Shown: positions 1-9,047 of the stretch, in pieces | Numbering within the stretch: the stretch's first letter is position 1 | How the letters are laid out: every line of letters begins with the position of its first letter | Notes under the pieces: model-generated | Told to the model about the DNA's origin: nothing | Seen by the model: the letters and a program-made list of their open reading frames with translations, nothing else | Databases searched by the model: none | Made by a program: the position numbers and the translations under genes | Assembly: GCA_043745295.1 (NCBI GenBank) | Contig: JAYTTN010000591.1 | Coordinates: 1-51,736, forward strand | DNA from: JALHQU01 sp043745295 | GTDB lineage: Bacteria; Planctomycetota; Planctomycetia; Gemmatales; Gemmataceae | DNA: 51,736 bases | Direction: 5' to 3'

Positions 1-51
1 TCACGCTTCCGGCTCGGATCGACCGAAAAATGCCACTCCCTGGCGGTCGCG
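1..51. repeat. Half-copy of a dispersed palindromic repeat
   Basis: The first 21 bases are identical to 48025-48045, and similarity resumes around 36-51 with CTCCC-GGCGGTCGCG, matching about 48055-48070. At 48 kb this sequence is the right arm of a 25-bp inverted repeat. The left edge of the window therefore probably cuts through another copy of the same intergenic element, just downstream of the M48 peptidase gene. No coding function is suggested. Confidence 0.6.
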
Positions 52-63
52 ACAAGCAAGATG

Positions 64-1524
64 TCACAGCATCTTCCACACCAGCTCCCAGCCGATGACG
101 GAGCCGCTAACAACGACGACCGCGACCAGCGCCGCCGCCAGCCCGACCCGCACGCGGAAGGCGAAGCGGTCGTGGCGGTCGGCCAGCGGCGGCCGCTCGG
201 CCACGCGGTGCAGGAACTCGACCCGCCCCGTTGCCGGCCCGTGCTGCCACGCCTTCACCCACTCGCCGAGCCGCCGCCACCGGCCGCGCTGCTCGGTCTC
301 GGTGCCGGACAGCACCACCCGCTCCAGGGCGCGGGCCATCGTCCGCGCGCCGGTGCCGCACACCGGCCCCCGGCCCACTGACAGTACCGTGTCAGTGGAG
401 TGCCAGGCGCACGCCGGGTCGCCGCACGACACCGCCCGCGCGCCGGCCAGGTCGGCCTGCCGCTCGCACGTCCGCGACAGGAACCCGAACGCGACGAACA
501 GGTAGCCGGCCAGCAGGCCGAGCAGGGCGAACGGCCCCCAACCGCCGGGCAAGTCCCAGTCCGGCCCGAACGCCAGCGCGGTCGCGGCCGTCAGCGCCAG
601 GGCGATGGCCGTGACGCTGAGCAGCAGGAACCCGGCGTAATACGGCAGGTGCAGGTGACGGGCGTGGCCGACCTCGTGGCCGAACACGGCGTCCAGTTCG
701 TCCGGCCGCAGCGTGTCCAGCAGTTTGTCGGTGAACGCGACGAACCGGGCCGGCGGCACCATGCCCAGGATGACCGCGTTCGCCACCGCGTTGCGGGTCG
801 GCCAGAAGAGCAGCGGGGAACGGAATCCGAGGCGGGCGGCGGTGGCGAGCAGGCGGTCGCGGATTGGGCCGGCGGGCATCCGCCGAAGCCCCAGCACCGG
901 CCGCGCCAGCAGCGGCAGGAACACGAACAGCAGCAGCAGCGCGGCGAACGACGCCAGTTGGTACCACCACGCGCGGGCCGCTTCCGGGGCGTACAGCTCG
1001 CCCGCCCGCCGTCCGGTCATGAGCAGCAGCGGCAGCAGGAAGATCAGCGCGAACTGCCGCGCGTTGAAGAACACGAACGCCGGCAGCGACCAGAACCGCT
1101 CGCCCCTCTCGCCCGCCGACGCCCGGTGCAGCGCCCGCTCGGCGAAGTAGTAGACGAACCAGTTGGCCATCACGACGAGCAGGTACGGCCCTGGGATCAG
1201 CAGTTCGGCGAACGGAGCGACGGCGGGGTTCGGCCGGGGCGACACCGCGAACTCGGTTTGCACCGTCCACCCCCAGCCGACGGCGATGCACGCGGCCGTG
1301 CCGAACACGTTGACGAAGAACAGCCGCCGCCGCCACCGCGAGTAGACGCCCGCGGCGAACGACCGGCCGGCGTTCCGGCTGACCCACGCACTCAAGGTGG
1401 TGGACGCCAGTAGCGCGGCGGCGACGAACCCCGCGGTGAGTTCGCCCGCCGCGCCGAGCAGCGGTTCGGGCCACTCCACCGGCAGGCAGGTGGCGGTCAG
1501 GAACAGGATGACGAGAATCGGCAT
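64..1524 (-). CDS. Membrane-bound M48 family zinc metallopeptidase
   Basis: This 486-residue protein is a probable integral-membrane endopeptidase of the Ste24/HtpX (M48) type. The zinc site is visible as HEVGH at residues 283-287, with the third ligand likely Glu354 in the CERQADLAGA segment, the usual M48 arrangement. Hydrophobic stretches near 5-15, 30-45, 68-86, 110-125, 155-170, 190-208, 297-318 and 330-350 place the active site at the membrane. It is longer than HtpX because of the multi-span N-terminal half. It lies 46 nt downstream of the DUF4132 gene on the same strand, so the two may be cotranscribed. The substrate is unknown. M48 membership is secure; orthology to HtpX or Ste24 is not. 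Confidence 0.88.
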   Translation of the reverse strand: MPILVILFLTATCLPVEWPEPLLGAAGELTAGFVAAALLASTTLSAWVSRNAGRSFAAGVYSRWRRRLFFVNVFGTAACIAVGWGWTVQTEFAVSPRPNPAVAPFAELLIPGPYLLVVMANWFVYYFAERALHRASAGERGERFWSLPAFVFFNARQFALIFLLPLLLMTGRRAGELYAPEAARAWWYQLASFAALLLLFVFLPLLARPVLGLRRMPAGPIRDRLLATAARLGFRSPLLFWPTRNAVANAVILGMVPPARFVAFTDKLLDTLRPDELDAVFGHEVGHARHLHLPYYAGFLLLSVTAIALALTAATALAFGPDWDLPGGWGPFALLGLLAGYLFVAFGFLSRTCERQADLAGARAVSCGDPACAWHSTDTVLSVGRGPVCGTGARTMARALERVVLSGTETEQRGRWRRLGEWVKAWQHGPATGRVEFLHRVAERPPLADRHDRFAFRVRVGLAAALVAVVVVSGSVIGWELVWKML

Positions 1525-1570
1525 GGGACTACTTGGCTACCGACTGTGGAACCCGTTCGCGCGGCAACCG

Positions 1571-4333
1571 TCATGATACGCCCGCCCACCCTTGCACGTC
1601 GGCGAGGGCCTCGCACAGCGCCACCGGATCGACGGTGCCCAGCGGGTGGAACGGCTCCGGCGGGGCGTTCCGCACCGGGGCGGCGTTCGACTTGAACGAC
1701 ACGCCGAGCAGCTCCATCGGGTGATTCCCGTGCATCCGGGCGATCGCCTTTACGCCTTGGCCGGAGAACCCCCGCGCCACGGACTGGTGCTCCCAGTTCC
1801 AGCGGTTGAAGGTCGGCGTGTTGTTCATCGCCCACCGGTTCAGGGTCTTGCAGTTGAACCGGGTGAACTCGGTCCCCGCCCGCTCGGCGTCGGTGAGTAC
1901 CACCACCAGGCGGGCCAGTTGCGGGAACGGCGGGACGATCTCGTAGTCGGCCAGCCGTTCGGCCCACGCCGCGCGGTCGGCCGGCTCGAGGTGCGCGGGG
2001 TGAATGAGGCCGACGGGCAAACCGTTGCCGGGTAGCGGGCGGTCGTCGGCGTCCACATATTCGCCCTCGTCCGAGACGCGGAACGTCTCGGCCAGGCGGC
2101 GGGTGGCCGGATCGAACCGCCCCCACAGTAGCCGGCGGGCGACGGCCCCGGAGATCGGGTGGCGGACGAGGTGCGCGTCGAACTCGTCGGCGGCCCACTT
2201 CCGCTGACCGATCATCGCCAGTTCCATCCGCTTGCACACGCCGGCCATCACCAAGTCGAACTGCTTCTTGGCCAGCTTCCACGCCGCGCGGGCCTCGCCC
2301 ACTTTCACCGCGTCGTCCGACTTGCGGGGCGTCGGCAGCACCAGGAACGCCTTGCCCCGGTCGTCGCGGGCCAGCAGCCGCAGGTCCGGGGCGACGGCGG
2401 CGCGGAACTGCCGCGGGCCGTAGTCGAGGGTGGCCTCGGCGGACGACGGGTCGTCCAGGCCGAGCGTCGGGATGGTGCGGTCTTCCAGTTGTTCGATGCC
2501 CAGCCGCCGCTCGACCGCGGCTTCGGTCAACTCGTGGTTGGCATGGTGACGGAGGCGGTTGTTCCCGGCGGCCGTCGCCAGGGACGCCAGCTGCGCCAGT
2601 GCGTAGGGCGTGCCGATCCGCCGGATGGCCTTCAGCCCCTCCTTGATCCGCTTTGGCGACGCGCCACCCGGCCACCGCTTCAGCTTCGGCACCACCGCCG
2701 CCACCGTCGCATCCCCGCCCAGCCAGGCGACGGCGGTCAGCACCCAGCCGTCCGAGGTTTGGTTCTTCTCGGCGATCCACCGGCCGAAGAGGGCGGCGGC
2801 GAACCGGTCGCACGTCCCGGCATCCGCCCCGGCTGCCAGGGTCGATGCCAGGTGCGGGGTGGCGTCGGCCGCCGTCCCCTTGATGTCCCGGAGCAGCACC
2901 GCCACCTTCTCGTCCGCCACTCGACGGCCGTCCACGAGGATCGGCGGCAGGGTGGACGGGTTCAACCACTCCGGCAATGGCGAGCGGGAGTCGGTCACGG
3001 CGCGGAAGGCGGCGGTGAACCACGCCGGCTCGGTCTCGGCGGTCAGCGGTTCGCTTCGGCGTTCGGGCTTTTCCAGCACCGCCCGCCGCAGCCGCGCGGC
3101 GACTTCGGGGGTCGCCGAGGGCAGTTCGCGGTCGATCACCCAGGCGAAGCCAGTCTTGGTCAGGTCACGGAGGTATTCGACGGCGGCGTCGGCGGTGCGG
3201 CCGCGACCGGCGGCCGTGGTCAGCAGCCCGGCGACGGCGGAGCCGACGTTCCGCGTCAGCCACTGGCGGGCGACCGCCGGGTACTGGCCGTTCAACTTCA
3301 GTGCCAGGACGTGCGGGGCGGCGGCCGGGTCCGTCACCCCGCACAGCTCGGCCGCCAGCGTCCCGTTCCAAGCGGAATCCTTCTGCTGAATCTTCGCGGC
3401 GGCGAAGTCCAGCCCGCCGACGCCGGTCGTCGCCAACCAGCCGCGCAGCTCGAACGGGTTCTGAAACTGCATGACGTGGCTTTGCAGTCCGAGGTTCCGC
3501 GCGACGGACTCGATGCGGGTCGGGGACGACAGCCCGAACAGCACCAGAAGGGGGTAATTGCCCGTGACGTGGTAGGGGTTGGGATCCTTCGGCCCGATCA
3601 CCGGCCACGTCCGCACGAGGTCTTCGAGTTCGCCGCTCATGCCGAGGAGGCCGGCAACGAAGAAGTGCCGGGGCGTGCCGTCGTAGTGGTTCTTCGGCCA
3701 CGTCTCCGGGCCGAGTTTCGGCCGCACCGCCTCGCGGACGGGGTCCAACTCGGCCGGGTCGAGGTACGGCAGGACGTGTTCCCAAAAGCCGCGATACAGC
3801 GAGATGTCGTGCTTCAGATACCACGAGTGCGTGCCGGCCGTCGGCAAGAACAGCCCGTCGATGAGGAGTTCGAGCAGCCGCGCGGGGCCGAGGAGGGTGG
3901 CGAGCGGGACGGCCAGCTCCGCCGGCAATTCCCGCTGCCGCTCGGCGAACTGCGCCCGCACCCAATCGAGATCGGCCGCGTCCGGCGCGAGGACTTTTCG
4001 CGCGGCGGCGACGATCTGCGCGTTGGTCTCGTGCGATTTGCCGCACCACCGCCCGCCGGCCGCCACCCAGAACCGGGCTTCTTCCGCCGACATGCCCCAG
4101 CGGAGTTGCGCCGGCGACCAGTCGGCGGCGGAGTATTCCACCCGCCGCGCTTTGCCCAGCCGCTCGCAGCCGTTTTCGAGGTCGAACGCGGGCACTGCTG
4201 GCACGGGCAGCGGCGGCAGTTTCCGCCAGTGCGCGAGGCGGAGGACTTCGGGGGACAGGTTCAAACCCGTCACCACGTCCGTGACGGGGGTGATCGGGGG
4301 CGTGGGCGGGGTGTCCGCGTCCGTTCGGGCCAT
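1571..4333 (-). CDS. DUF4132 domain protein
   Basis: A cytoplasmic protein of 920 residues with no signal peptide. The C-terminal third carries the DUF4132 signature region, including a YEIVPPFPQL segment, and the family is otherwise known from MolR/WGR-type proteins of uncertain function. The central part is rich in Ala/Leu helices like HEAT-type repeats. I chose the ATG at 4333 because GAGG lies about 8 nt upstream and the residues before it in the longer frame are low-complexity and Ser/Pro-rich. It is followed by the M48 peptidase gene. Biochemical function is unknown; the family call rests on the C-terminal motif and overall size. Confidence 0.8.
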   Translation of the reverse strand: MARTDADTPPTPPITPVTDVVTGLNLSPEVLRLAHWRKLPPLPVPAVPAFDLENGCERLGKARRVEYSAADWSPAQLRWGMSAEEARFWVAAGGRWCGKSHETNAQIVAAARKVLAPDAADLDWVRAQFAERQRELPAELAVPLATLLGPARLLELLIDGLFLPTAGTHSWYLKHDISLYRGFWEHVLPYLDPAELDPVREAVRPKLGPETWPKNHYDGTPRHFFVAGLLGMSGELEDLVRTWPVIGPKDPNPYHVTGNYPLLVLFGLSSPTRIESVARNLGLQSHVMQFQNPFELRGWLATTGVGGLDFAAAKIQQKDSAWNGTLAAELCGVTDPAAAPHVLALKLNGQYPAVARQWLTRNVGSAVAGLLTTAAGRGRTADAAVEYLRDLTKTGFAWVIDRELPSATPEVAARLRRAVLEKPERRSEPLTAETEPAWFTAAFRAVTDSRSPLPEWLNPSTLPPILVDGRRVADEKVAVLLRDIKGTAADATPHLASTLAAGADAGTCDRFAAALFGRWIAEKNQTSDGWVLTAVAWLGGDATVAAVVPKLKRWPGGASPKRIKEGLKAIRRIGTPYALAQLASLATAAGNNRLRHHANHELTEAAVERRLGIEQLEDRTIPTLGLDDPSSAEATLDYGPRQFRAAVAPDLRLLARDDRGKAFLVLPTPRKSDDAVKVGEARAAWKLAKKQFDLVMAGVCKRMELAMIGQRKWAADEFDAHLVRHPISGAVARRLLWGRFDPATRRLAETFRVSDEGEYVDADDRPLPGNGLPVGLIHPAHLEPADRAAWAERLADYEIVPPFPQLARLVVVLTDAERAGTEFTRFNCKTLNRWAMNNTPTFNRWNWEHQSVARGFSGQGVKAIARMHGNHPMELLGVSFKSNAAPVRNAPPEPFHPLGTVDPVALCEALADVQGWAGVS

Positions 4334-4611
4334 CGCAGTTCCTCGCGGGGGTAGGTGGGTTTTACCCGACACCCGTCCCCCGCACGATGTTCGTAGCCGA
4401 CGATTTCCGATTTTCCAAACCCGGCGTCGATGGGGCGCTGGGGACGGCGAATTGTACCCCGCAGGGGAAGGGAGAATGACGGAGACGGGGGATCGGATCG
4501 CGGTTCGACTTCCGACGCCGAGCCGACTCGCGGTAAACTCGGAAAATCGAACTGCCCGCTCCGGGCACTTCACTTCCAGTCACGGACGGCCCGCGCCACC
4601 CAGGAGGGGGA

Positions 4612-6117
4612 ATGCCCGTTATCCGAATTCCGCCCGGCTTCGCCGACCTCGCGTCGGGCACGCTGCCCGACGCCGTCCTGCTCGCCCGGTTCGTCGAGGC
4701 CGGGGACGACGGCGCGTTCGCCGTGCTGGTGCGGCGGTACGCGCCGGCCGTTCGCGCCGCCTGCCGGGTTCACCGGCTGTCCGAGGCCGACGCCGACGAC
4801 GTGTTCCAGACCACGTTCCTGGAACTGGTGCGGAAGGCCGAACACATCCGCGTGCGGGCGGCGCTGGGCGGGTGGGTGTACCGCGTGGCCGAGCGCGCCG
4901 CCAATCGCCTCCGCCGTCGGCGACCCGCCGCGCCGCTGCCGGACGAGTTGCCCGGCGAACCCCACGTCGCGTTCGACGATGCCGATGTGGTGATGGAGGA
5001 AGTCGCCAGGTTGCCGGAGAAGTACCGCCAGGCGGTGGCCTTCTGCTACCTCGGCGGGAAGACCACGGCGGACGCGGCGGCCGAACTCGGCTGGGCCAAG
5101 GGGACCGTCCTCACCCGGTTGGCGTGGGCGCGGAAGCGGCTGCACGACCGCCTCACCCGGCGGGGCGTGGCACTCGGCTCCGTTGCGATTTCTGTCGTCT
5201 CGGCGCGGGGGGTGGCCGCGACCGTGGCGGCCGCGCGGCGGAGGCTGGATGCCCCGCCGGCGGGTCTGTTCCCGTTCTTCAACAACTGGAAGGAAGCCAT
5301 GTTCATTCCGAAACTGATCGCGGCCGTCGGGCTACTGGTGGCGGTGGCGGCGGGCGTCTGGCCGAACGGTCACGCCGGGGCCGAGCAACCGGCGGCGAAG
5401 GCCGAGGTGCCGAAGGCGAAGGCGAACGCATGGGTCGGGACGTGGGTGAAGGAGATCGAGGTGAAGTTGGAACACAAGACTATCGACGGGCGAGCCGTCC
5501 TTACGCTCCGCGAGGACACCCTGACGCTGGAGTGGGACGGCATCGACAAGGGCGGACGTGCCGGCTTCGCGCTGCAAGCCGACTATGCGGTCCACCGAGG
5601 AACGCAGATGCTCGGGGTGATCAAGAGTTGTGAGGCCTGGGAAAACGACCCTGAGAAGAAAAAGCCGATCCAAAAGGACATGGTAGGTGCGATTCTCGGA
5701 CAACCCGTGGTGCTGCCGATGGCCATCGTCGATGGGTGTCTCGTCATCAAGGAATGCCGCACCTTCGGGCAAACGTTCCGGTCCGAGCCGGCGAAGACGG
5801 AATCGAAGCTGAGTGATGTTGATAAGTTGTGGACTTCGGCACTCGGCAAGTTCACCCGCGTGGACCCGGCCAGGCCCCTCCCACCGCTGAAGCCGGCCGA
5901 ACCGCCGACCGACACCGCTGTGCTACGGGCGCTGCCGAAGCCGAAGGGCGTCGAGGTGTTCCGCGACGACATCACGATCACCAAGATCCGCGTCGGGCTT
6001 CGCGGCGAGGACGGCAAAGTGACCTGGGAGTGCGCGGTGTACTACGACGAAGTGACGCGGACGCCGGACGGGGCCGTGCGGAAGCCGCACGTCCAGGTCG
6101 TGGCGATCCGCCAGTGA
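4612..6117 (+). CDS. ECF sigma factor fused to an exported C-terminal domain
   Basis: The 501-residue protein has sigma-70 region 2 at about 20-100 (core ADDVFQTTFLELV) and region 4 at about 130-185, with a helix-turn-helix (TTADAAAELGWAKGTVLTRL). A hydrophobic segment at about 233-250 follows, then a 250-residue domain probably outside the membrane (WVGTWVKEIEV start, resembling the TIGR03067-type domains common in planctomycetes). A GGAGGGGG ribosome site precedes the ATG. No separate anti-sigma gene adjoins, so the tail may act as a built-in sensor or anchor. An internal ATG at 5299 directly before the hydrophobic segment has a purine-rich GGAAGGAA upstream. The sigma domains are certain; the role of the tail is inferred. 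Confidence 0.88.
   Translation: MPVIRIPPGFADLASGTLPDAVLLARFVEAGDDGAFAVLVRRYAPAVRAACRVHRLSEADADDVFQTTFLELVRKAEHIRVRAALGGWVYRVAERAANRLRRRRPAAPLPDELPGEPHVAFDDADVVMEEVARLPEKYRQAVAFCYLGGKTTADAAAELGWAKGTVLTRLAWARKRLHDRLTRRGVALGSVAISVVSARGVAATVAAARRRLDAPPAGLFPFFNNWKEAMFIPKLIAAVGLLVAVAAGVWPNGHAGAEQPAAKAEVPKAKANAWVGTWVKEIEVKLEHKTIDGRAVLTLREDTLTLEWDGIDKGGRAGFALQADYAVHRGTQMLGVIKSCEAWENDPEKKKPIQKDMVGAILGQPVVLPMAIVDGCLVIKECRTFGQTFRSEPAKTESKLSDVDKLWTSALGKFTRVDPARPLPPLKPAEPPTDTAVLRALPKPKGVEVFRDDITITKIRVGLRGEDGKVTWECAVYYDEVTRTPDGAVRKPHVQVVAIRQ
5287..5301 (+). promoter_or_regulatory. Possible internal translation start inside the ECF fusion
   Basis: A GGAAGGAAGCC tract sits immediately upstream of an in-frame ATG at 5299, after which the encoded peptide looks like a signal sequence (FIPKLIAAVGLLVAVAAGV). 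If used, it would release the exported domain without the sigma part. The second ECF fusion in this window shows the same arrangement with a better Shine-Dalgarno match. Confidence 0.3.
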
Positions 6118-6123
6118 CGCGGG

Positions 6124-6861
6124 TCAGACCGCCTCGTCCGCATCGGTGAAGGCGATGTTGAACGCGTCGCCGGTCAGGTGCTGGCCGTACAGCGTCGTGA
6201 TCCGCCGGAGGCCGACTTCGTCGATCAGGCCGAGGTGCCGGGCGTACAGGGCGCAGCGGTGCAGGGCCAGGGCGTAGTACCCGCGGTTCGGGGTGGTCGT
6301 GGCCATGATGTCGTTGAAGTCCCAGAACATGGCCTCGGCGTACTGGCCGGCGTTCATGTACACGCGGAGCTTCTCGGCCCACGGCTTGTTGAAGCTCGAC
6401 CCGCCGGTCGAGGTCAAGCCGCCGGTCGAACCCCGCGGCGCGCGGTGGTGGTAGAAGAGCATGGCGTGGGCCGGCTTGGCCCCGTCCGACAGAAGCCCGG
6501 CGTAGGGGGTGCCCACATACGAATCGATCGGCGGCGAGTGGTTCGCCTCCAGGTAGACTACGCTCCGCACCTCTTTGTCGGCGGCGGCGACGATGTCGTA
6601 GCTGCCGCCGAAGGCGTACTCCAGGACCGCGCCGGTCGCGCGGGCGTCGGCCGCCACCTTCCTGCGGGCCGCCAAGTCCATTTTGATCGCGGCCACCAGC
6701 GGATCGACCGGCCTGGCCCCGATGATCGCTTTGTGCCGCAGCCGCAAGTGAGACTTGAAGCAGCGGCCGTGCCGGTTCTTCTTGAGTTTGGACAGCGTCG
6801 GTTTGAACGCCGGTGGCGTCGGGATCGTCGATTTGACCTGGGTCGTATTCGATTTCGGCAT
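6124..6861 (-). CDS. Conserved hypothetical protein, unrecognised family
   Basis: A soluble protein of 245 residues with a strongly basic N-terminal part (KLKKNRHGRCFKSHLRLRHK near 26-45). The middle contains several charged or histidine-bearing motifs that look conserved in style (VVYLEANHSPP, MLFYHHRAPRGSTGG, FWDFNDIMATT). No signal peptide or membrane segment is visible. I do not recognise the family; the HH and EANH motifs would be compatible with a metal-dependent enzyme or nuclease-like toxin domain, but nothing proves it. It converges on the ECF fusion gene with only 6 nt between the stops, so no classical terminator separates them. Confidence 0.65.
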   Translation of the reverse strand: MPKSNTTQVKSTIPTPPAFKPTLSKLKKNRHGRCFKSHLRLRHKAIIGARPVDPLVAAIKMDLAARRKVAADARATGAVLEYAFGGSYDIVAAADKEVRSVVYLEANHSPPIDSYVGTPYAGLLSDGAKPAHAMLFYHHRAPRGSTGGLTSTGGSSFNKPWAEKLRVYMNAGQYAEAMFWDFNDIMATTTPNRGYYALALHRCALYARHLGLIDEVGLRRITTLYGQHLTGDAFNIAFTDADEAV

Positions 6862-6939
6862 CGGCGGCCCTCGCGCGGGTTGGGCGGGTGTGTCCCGCCC
6901 AGTTCCTACGGGGCGAGGGGGCCGAGTCTTTCGCGGCGG

Positions 6940-7428
6940 TCACTTCGCCGTGCCGACTTCTTTGCCGTTCTCGACGAACACCACCTTCTTCACCTTGTCC
7001 TTCGGCACCGCCACGAACAGCGGGCTGGCGAACTTGGCCGTGCCCGGCTTGCCGGTGTCGGCCGTGTACGTGACGGTCACGGTGTCGCCGTCCAGGTACG
7101 CGGCCACGTCGCTGTAGGTGGTGACGGCGTCGCCCCGCTTGACGACCGCCGCGACGAGGCTCGTCTCGAAGGTCGCCTTCGTCACCGGCACGGTCTTGCG
7201 GCCGGGGTTCTTGCCCAACCCGGCCGGCGGCACGGTGCCGAACACTTTCTCGAACGCGGCAGTGTCCGGGATCAGCAGGAAGGACGAATCGCCCTTCTGG
7301 CCGGCGTTGTTCTTCTCGAAGTGGCCGCCGAAGGTGCCGAGGTCGAGCTTCTCACCCTTCGGTTTGTCCTGGGCGAACGCGGCGGTGCAGATGGCGACGG
7401 CGAACAGGGCGGCGAGCAGGCGGCGCAT
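6940..7428 (-). CDS. Small exported hypothetical protein
   Basis: This 162-residue protein begins with a clear Sec signal peptide (RRLLAALFAVAICTAAFAQ, cleavage near residue 20). The mature part is about 140 residues, beta-rich and without cysteines. I chose the ATG at 7428 because it places the signal peptide at the N-terminus; the residues before it in the longer frame do not resemble a leader. An AGG lies upstream. The motif GDSSFLLIPDTAAFEKVFGT suggests a conserved planctomycete family, but I cannot name it. Its role in the envelope is unknown. Confidence 0.7.
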   Translation of the reverse strand: MRRLLAALFAVAICTAAFAQDKPKGEKLDLGTFGGHFEKNNAGQKGDSSFLLIPDTAAFEKVFGTVPPAGLGKNPGRKTVPVTKATFETSLVAAVVKRGDAVTTYSDVAAYLDGDTVTVTYTADTGKPGTAKFASPLFVAVPKDKVKKVVFVENGKEVGTAK

Positions 7429-7492
7429 GGCGGACCTCGTAACGGGTAACGGACGGGGCGAAGCCAAGAGTACACCGCCCGACGCGGAACGG

Positions 7493-7948
7493 TCAGTGCT
7501 TGTGCGGGTCCGAATGCCCGTGGGCATGCGAGTGGTCGGCGTCCACGGCGCGGGCGATGACCAACTGCGCCTGGCGGATGCCCTTCAGCCCGGACAACTC
7601 CGCCGCCAGTTCCTGCAACCCCTTCGCCGTCCCGCGCAGCACGATGACCTCCATGCACAGGTCGTGGTCCAGGTGGACGTGCATACTCGACACCACCTCC
7701 TTGCCGTGCCGGTGCTGCACCTCCAGCAGTTGGTCGGTCAGCTTCGTCTTGTGGTGGTCGTACACGAGGGTGAGGGACGCGGCCACGTCGGCCGCCGCGC
7801 CCGCCCAGGCGTCGGCCGTCAGCTTCTCGCGGAGGAGCTGGCGGATGGCCTCCGAGCGGGTGGCGAACTTGCCGGCGGCGCAATGCGCGTCGAACTCGTC
7901 GAGCAAATCCTTTTCCAGCGACACCGAGAAGCGGACCAGTTCGGACAT
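7493..7948 (-). CDS. nikR: NikR-type nickel-responsive transcriptional regulator
   Basis: The 151-residue protein has a ribbon-helix-helix N-terminal domain (VRFSVSLEKDLLDEFD, residues 5-20) followed by an ACT-like NikR C-terminal domain. The nickel ligands known from E. coli NikR are matched by His79, His90, His92 and Cys98 in the MHVHLDHDLCMEV segment. The C-terminus is unusually histidine-rich (HSHAHGHSDPHKH), which may add metal-binding capacity. The ATG at 7948 is chosen because the RHH strand starts at once; the upstream 53 residues of the longer frame are Arg/Pro-rich noise. It is transcribed divergently from the DUF4198 gene at 8123, a family often linked to nickel or cobalt uptake, making that gene a likely target. 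Confidence 0.92.
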   Translation of the reverse strand: MSELVRFSVSLEKDLLDEFDAHCAAGKFATRSEAIRQLLREKLTADAWAGAAADVAASLTLVYDHHKTKLTDQLLEVQHRHGKEVVSSMHVHLDHDLCMEVIVLRGTAKGLQELAAELSGLKGIRQAQLVIARAVDADHSHAHGHSDPHKH

Positions 7949-8013
7949 GGGGCACCGGCGAGGAGAGGGCGATCCGCACGAAGATTTTCTAGTTGAAGCG
8001 AAGGGGCCGCGCG

Positions 8014-8041
8014 GTATTTTCTGTTCCTGGCCGAGTAACAC
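8014..8041. promoter_or_regulatory. Weak candidate NikR operator
   Basis: The divergent nikR/DUF4198 gap holds GTATTTT at 8014-8020 and GTAACAC at 8035-8041, separated by 14 bases. The second heptamer matches a half-site type I recall from some NikR operators, but the first agrees with its inverse at only four of seven positions. The placement is right for control of both genes, but the symmetry is poor. Confidence 0.2.
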
Positions 8042-8122
8042 TCCGGCAGCGGCTGGCCGTCGGCACCCGCGCCGGCGGCGAGGTGCTGGGCGGGGACTGG
8101 TAATCACTCACGAGGTTCGCAC

Positions 8123-8926
8123 ATGACGCGCTTCTTCGCCTCGGTATCGGTGCTGGCCCTCGGCTGCGCCGCGCCGGTCTTCGCGCACGACCTCTGGCTG
8201 ATCCCGCCGGCGACGGCCAAACCCGGCGAGAAGGTCGTGGTCGAGGCCGTGTCGGGGAACAAATTCCCGACCGGCGACCACGCGCCCGACCCGGCCAAGT
8301 TCGCCGCGCGGATCGCCGTCGGAGCCGACGGGAAGGTCGTGGAGGTCGAGGCGGCGGGCACCGGCGACAAGGTCGGATTGCTCGCGTGGACGCCGGCGAA
8401 AAGCGGGGTGTATGCGGTGGCCGTTCAGACGACGCCGAAGGTCATCAAGCTGGACGCCGAGGCGTTCAACGGCTACCTCGTGAGCGACGGGATGCCGCAC
8501 ATTTACCGGCTGCGGGCGAAGGAGAAGACGCTCGACCAGCCGGGTGTCGAGCGGTACTCGAAGTCGCCGAAGGCGCTGGTCCGCGTCGGCGACGGCAAGG
8601 GCGGCAATCCGACCAAGCCGCTCGGTCTGCCGCTGGAAATCATCCCGCTGGACGACCCGTTCGCCAAGAAGTTCGGCGACGCGCTGAAGGTCCGGGTGCT
8701 GTTCGGGGACAAGCCGCTGGCCGACGCCCACCTCGGCTGGGACCACCCCGGCGACGGCGACGAGCCGGCCGGCACCGTCCGCACCGACGCGACGGGCGAG
8801 GCGCTGATTCCGGTGGCGAAAGCCGGACTGATGACCATCCGCCTGACGCACATGACCCGCCCGAAGGCCAAGGACCACGAGTGGGAGTCGTTCTGGACCA
8901 CCCTCACCTTCCGCGTGCCGGAGTGA
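8123..8926 (+). CDS. Exported DUF4198 domain protein (metal-transport associated)
   Basis: The protein has 267 residues and a signal peptide ending near FAHDLWLIP; the mature N-terminal HDLW is typical of DUF4198 proteins, where the exposed histidine is thought to bind Ni or Co. The domain runs to the C-terminus (GKPLADAHLGWDHPG, and a terminal beta-rich part). The ATG at 8123 has AGG upstream. Divergent from nikR across 174 nt, it is plausibly repressed by nickel through NikR. No transporter genes of the NikMNQO type adjoin, so it may work with a permease elsewhere or bind metal in the periplasm. Confidence 0.83.
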   Translation: MTRFFASVSVLALGCAAPVFAHDLWLIPPATAKPGEKVVVEAVSGNKFPTGDHAPDPAKFAARIAVGADGKVVEVEAAGTGDKVGLLAWTPAKSGVYAVAVQTTPKVIKLDAEAFNGYLVSDGMPHIYRLRAKEKTLDQPGVERYSKSPKALVRVGDGKGGNPTKPLGLPLEIIPLDDPFAKKFGDALKVRVLFGDKPLADAHLGWDHPGDGDEPAGTVRTDATGEALIPVAKAGLMTIRLTHMTRPKAKDHEWESFWTTLTFRVPE

Positions 8927-9047
8927 CGCCGCACCACCGAACCGCCCGCCGGCGAGGTGCTGACGAACGACTGCCCGCCGTTGGTCCCCCGTTTTCCTGG
9001 CCCTCCTGTGTACAATCACTCGTCCGTCCCGCGTCCGAGGATTTCCC

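Noticed and set aside
2159..4354. A 731-codon open frame on the plus strand opposite the DUF4132 gene
   Set aside because: It is antisense to a protein with a recognisable domain, has Arg/Gly/Gln-rich composition typical of GC-rich shadow frames, and shows no motif or ribosome site.
4334..4573. An 80-residue N-terminal extension of the DUF4132 protein
   Set aside because: The extension is Ser/Arg/Pro-rich and has no ribosome site, whereas ATG 4333 has GAGG at a good distance.
7981..8110. A riboswitch or other structured RNA in the nikR/DUF4198 gap
   Set aside because: I found no convincing conserved stem set; control by NikR protein explains the layout.
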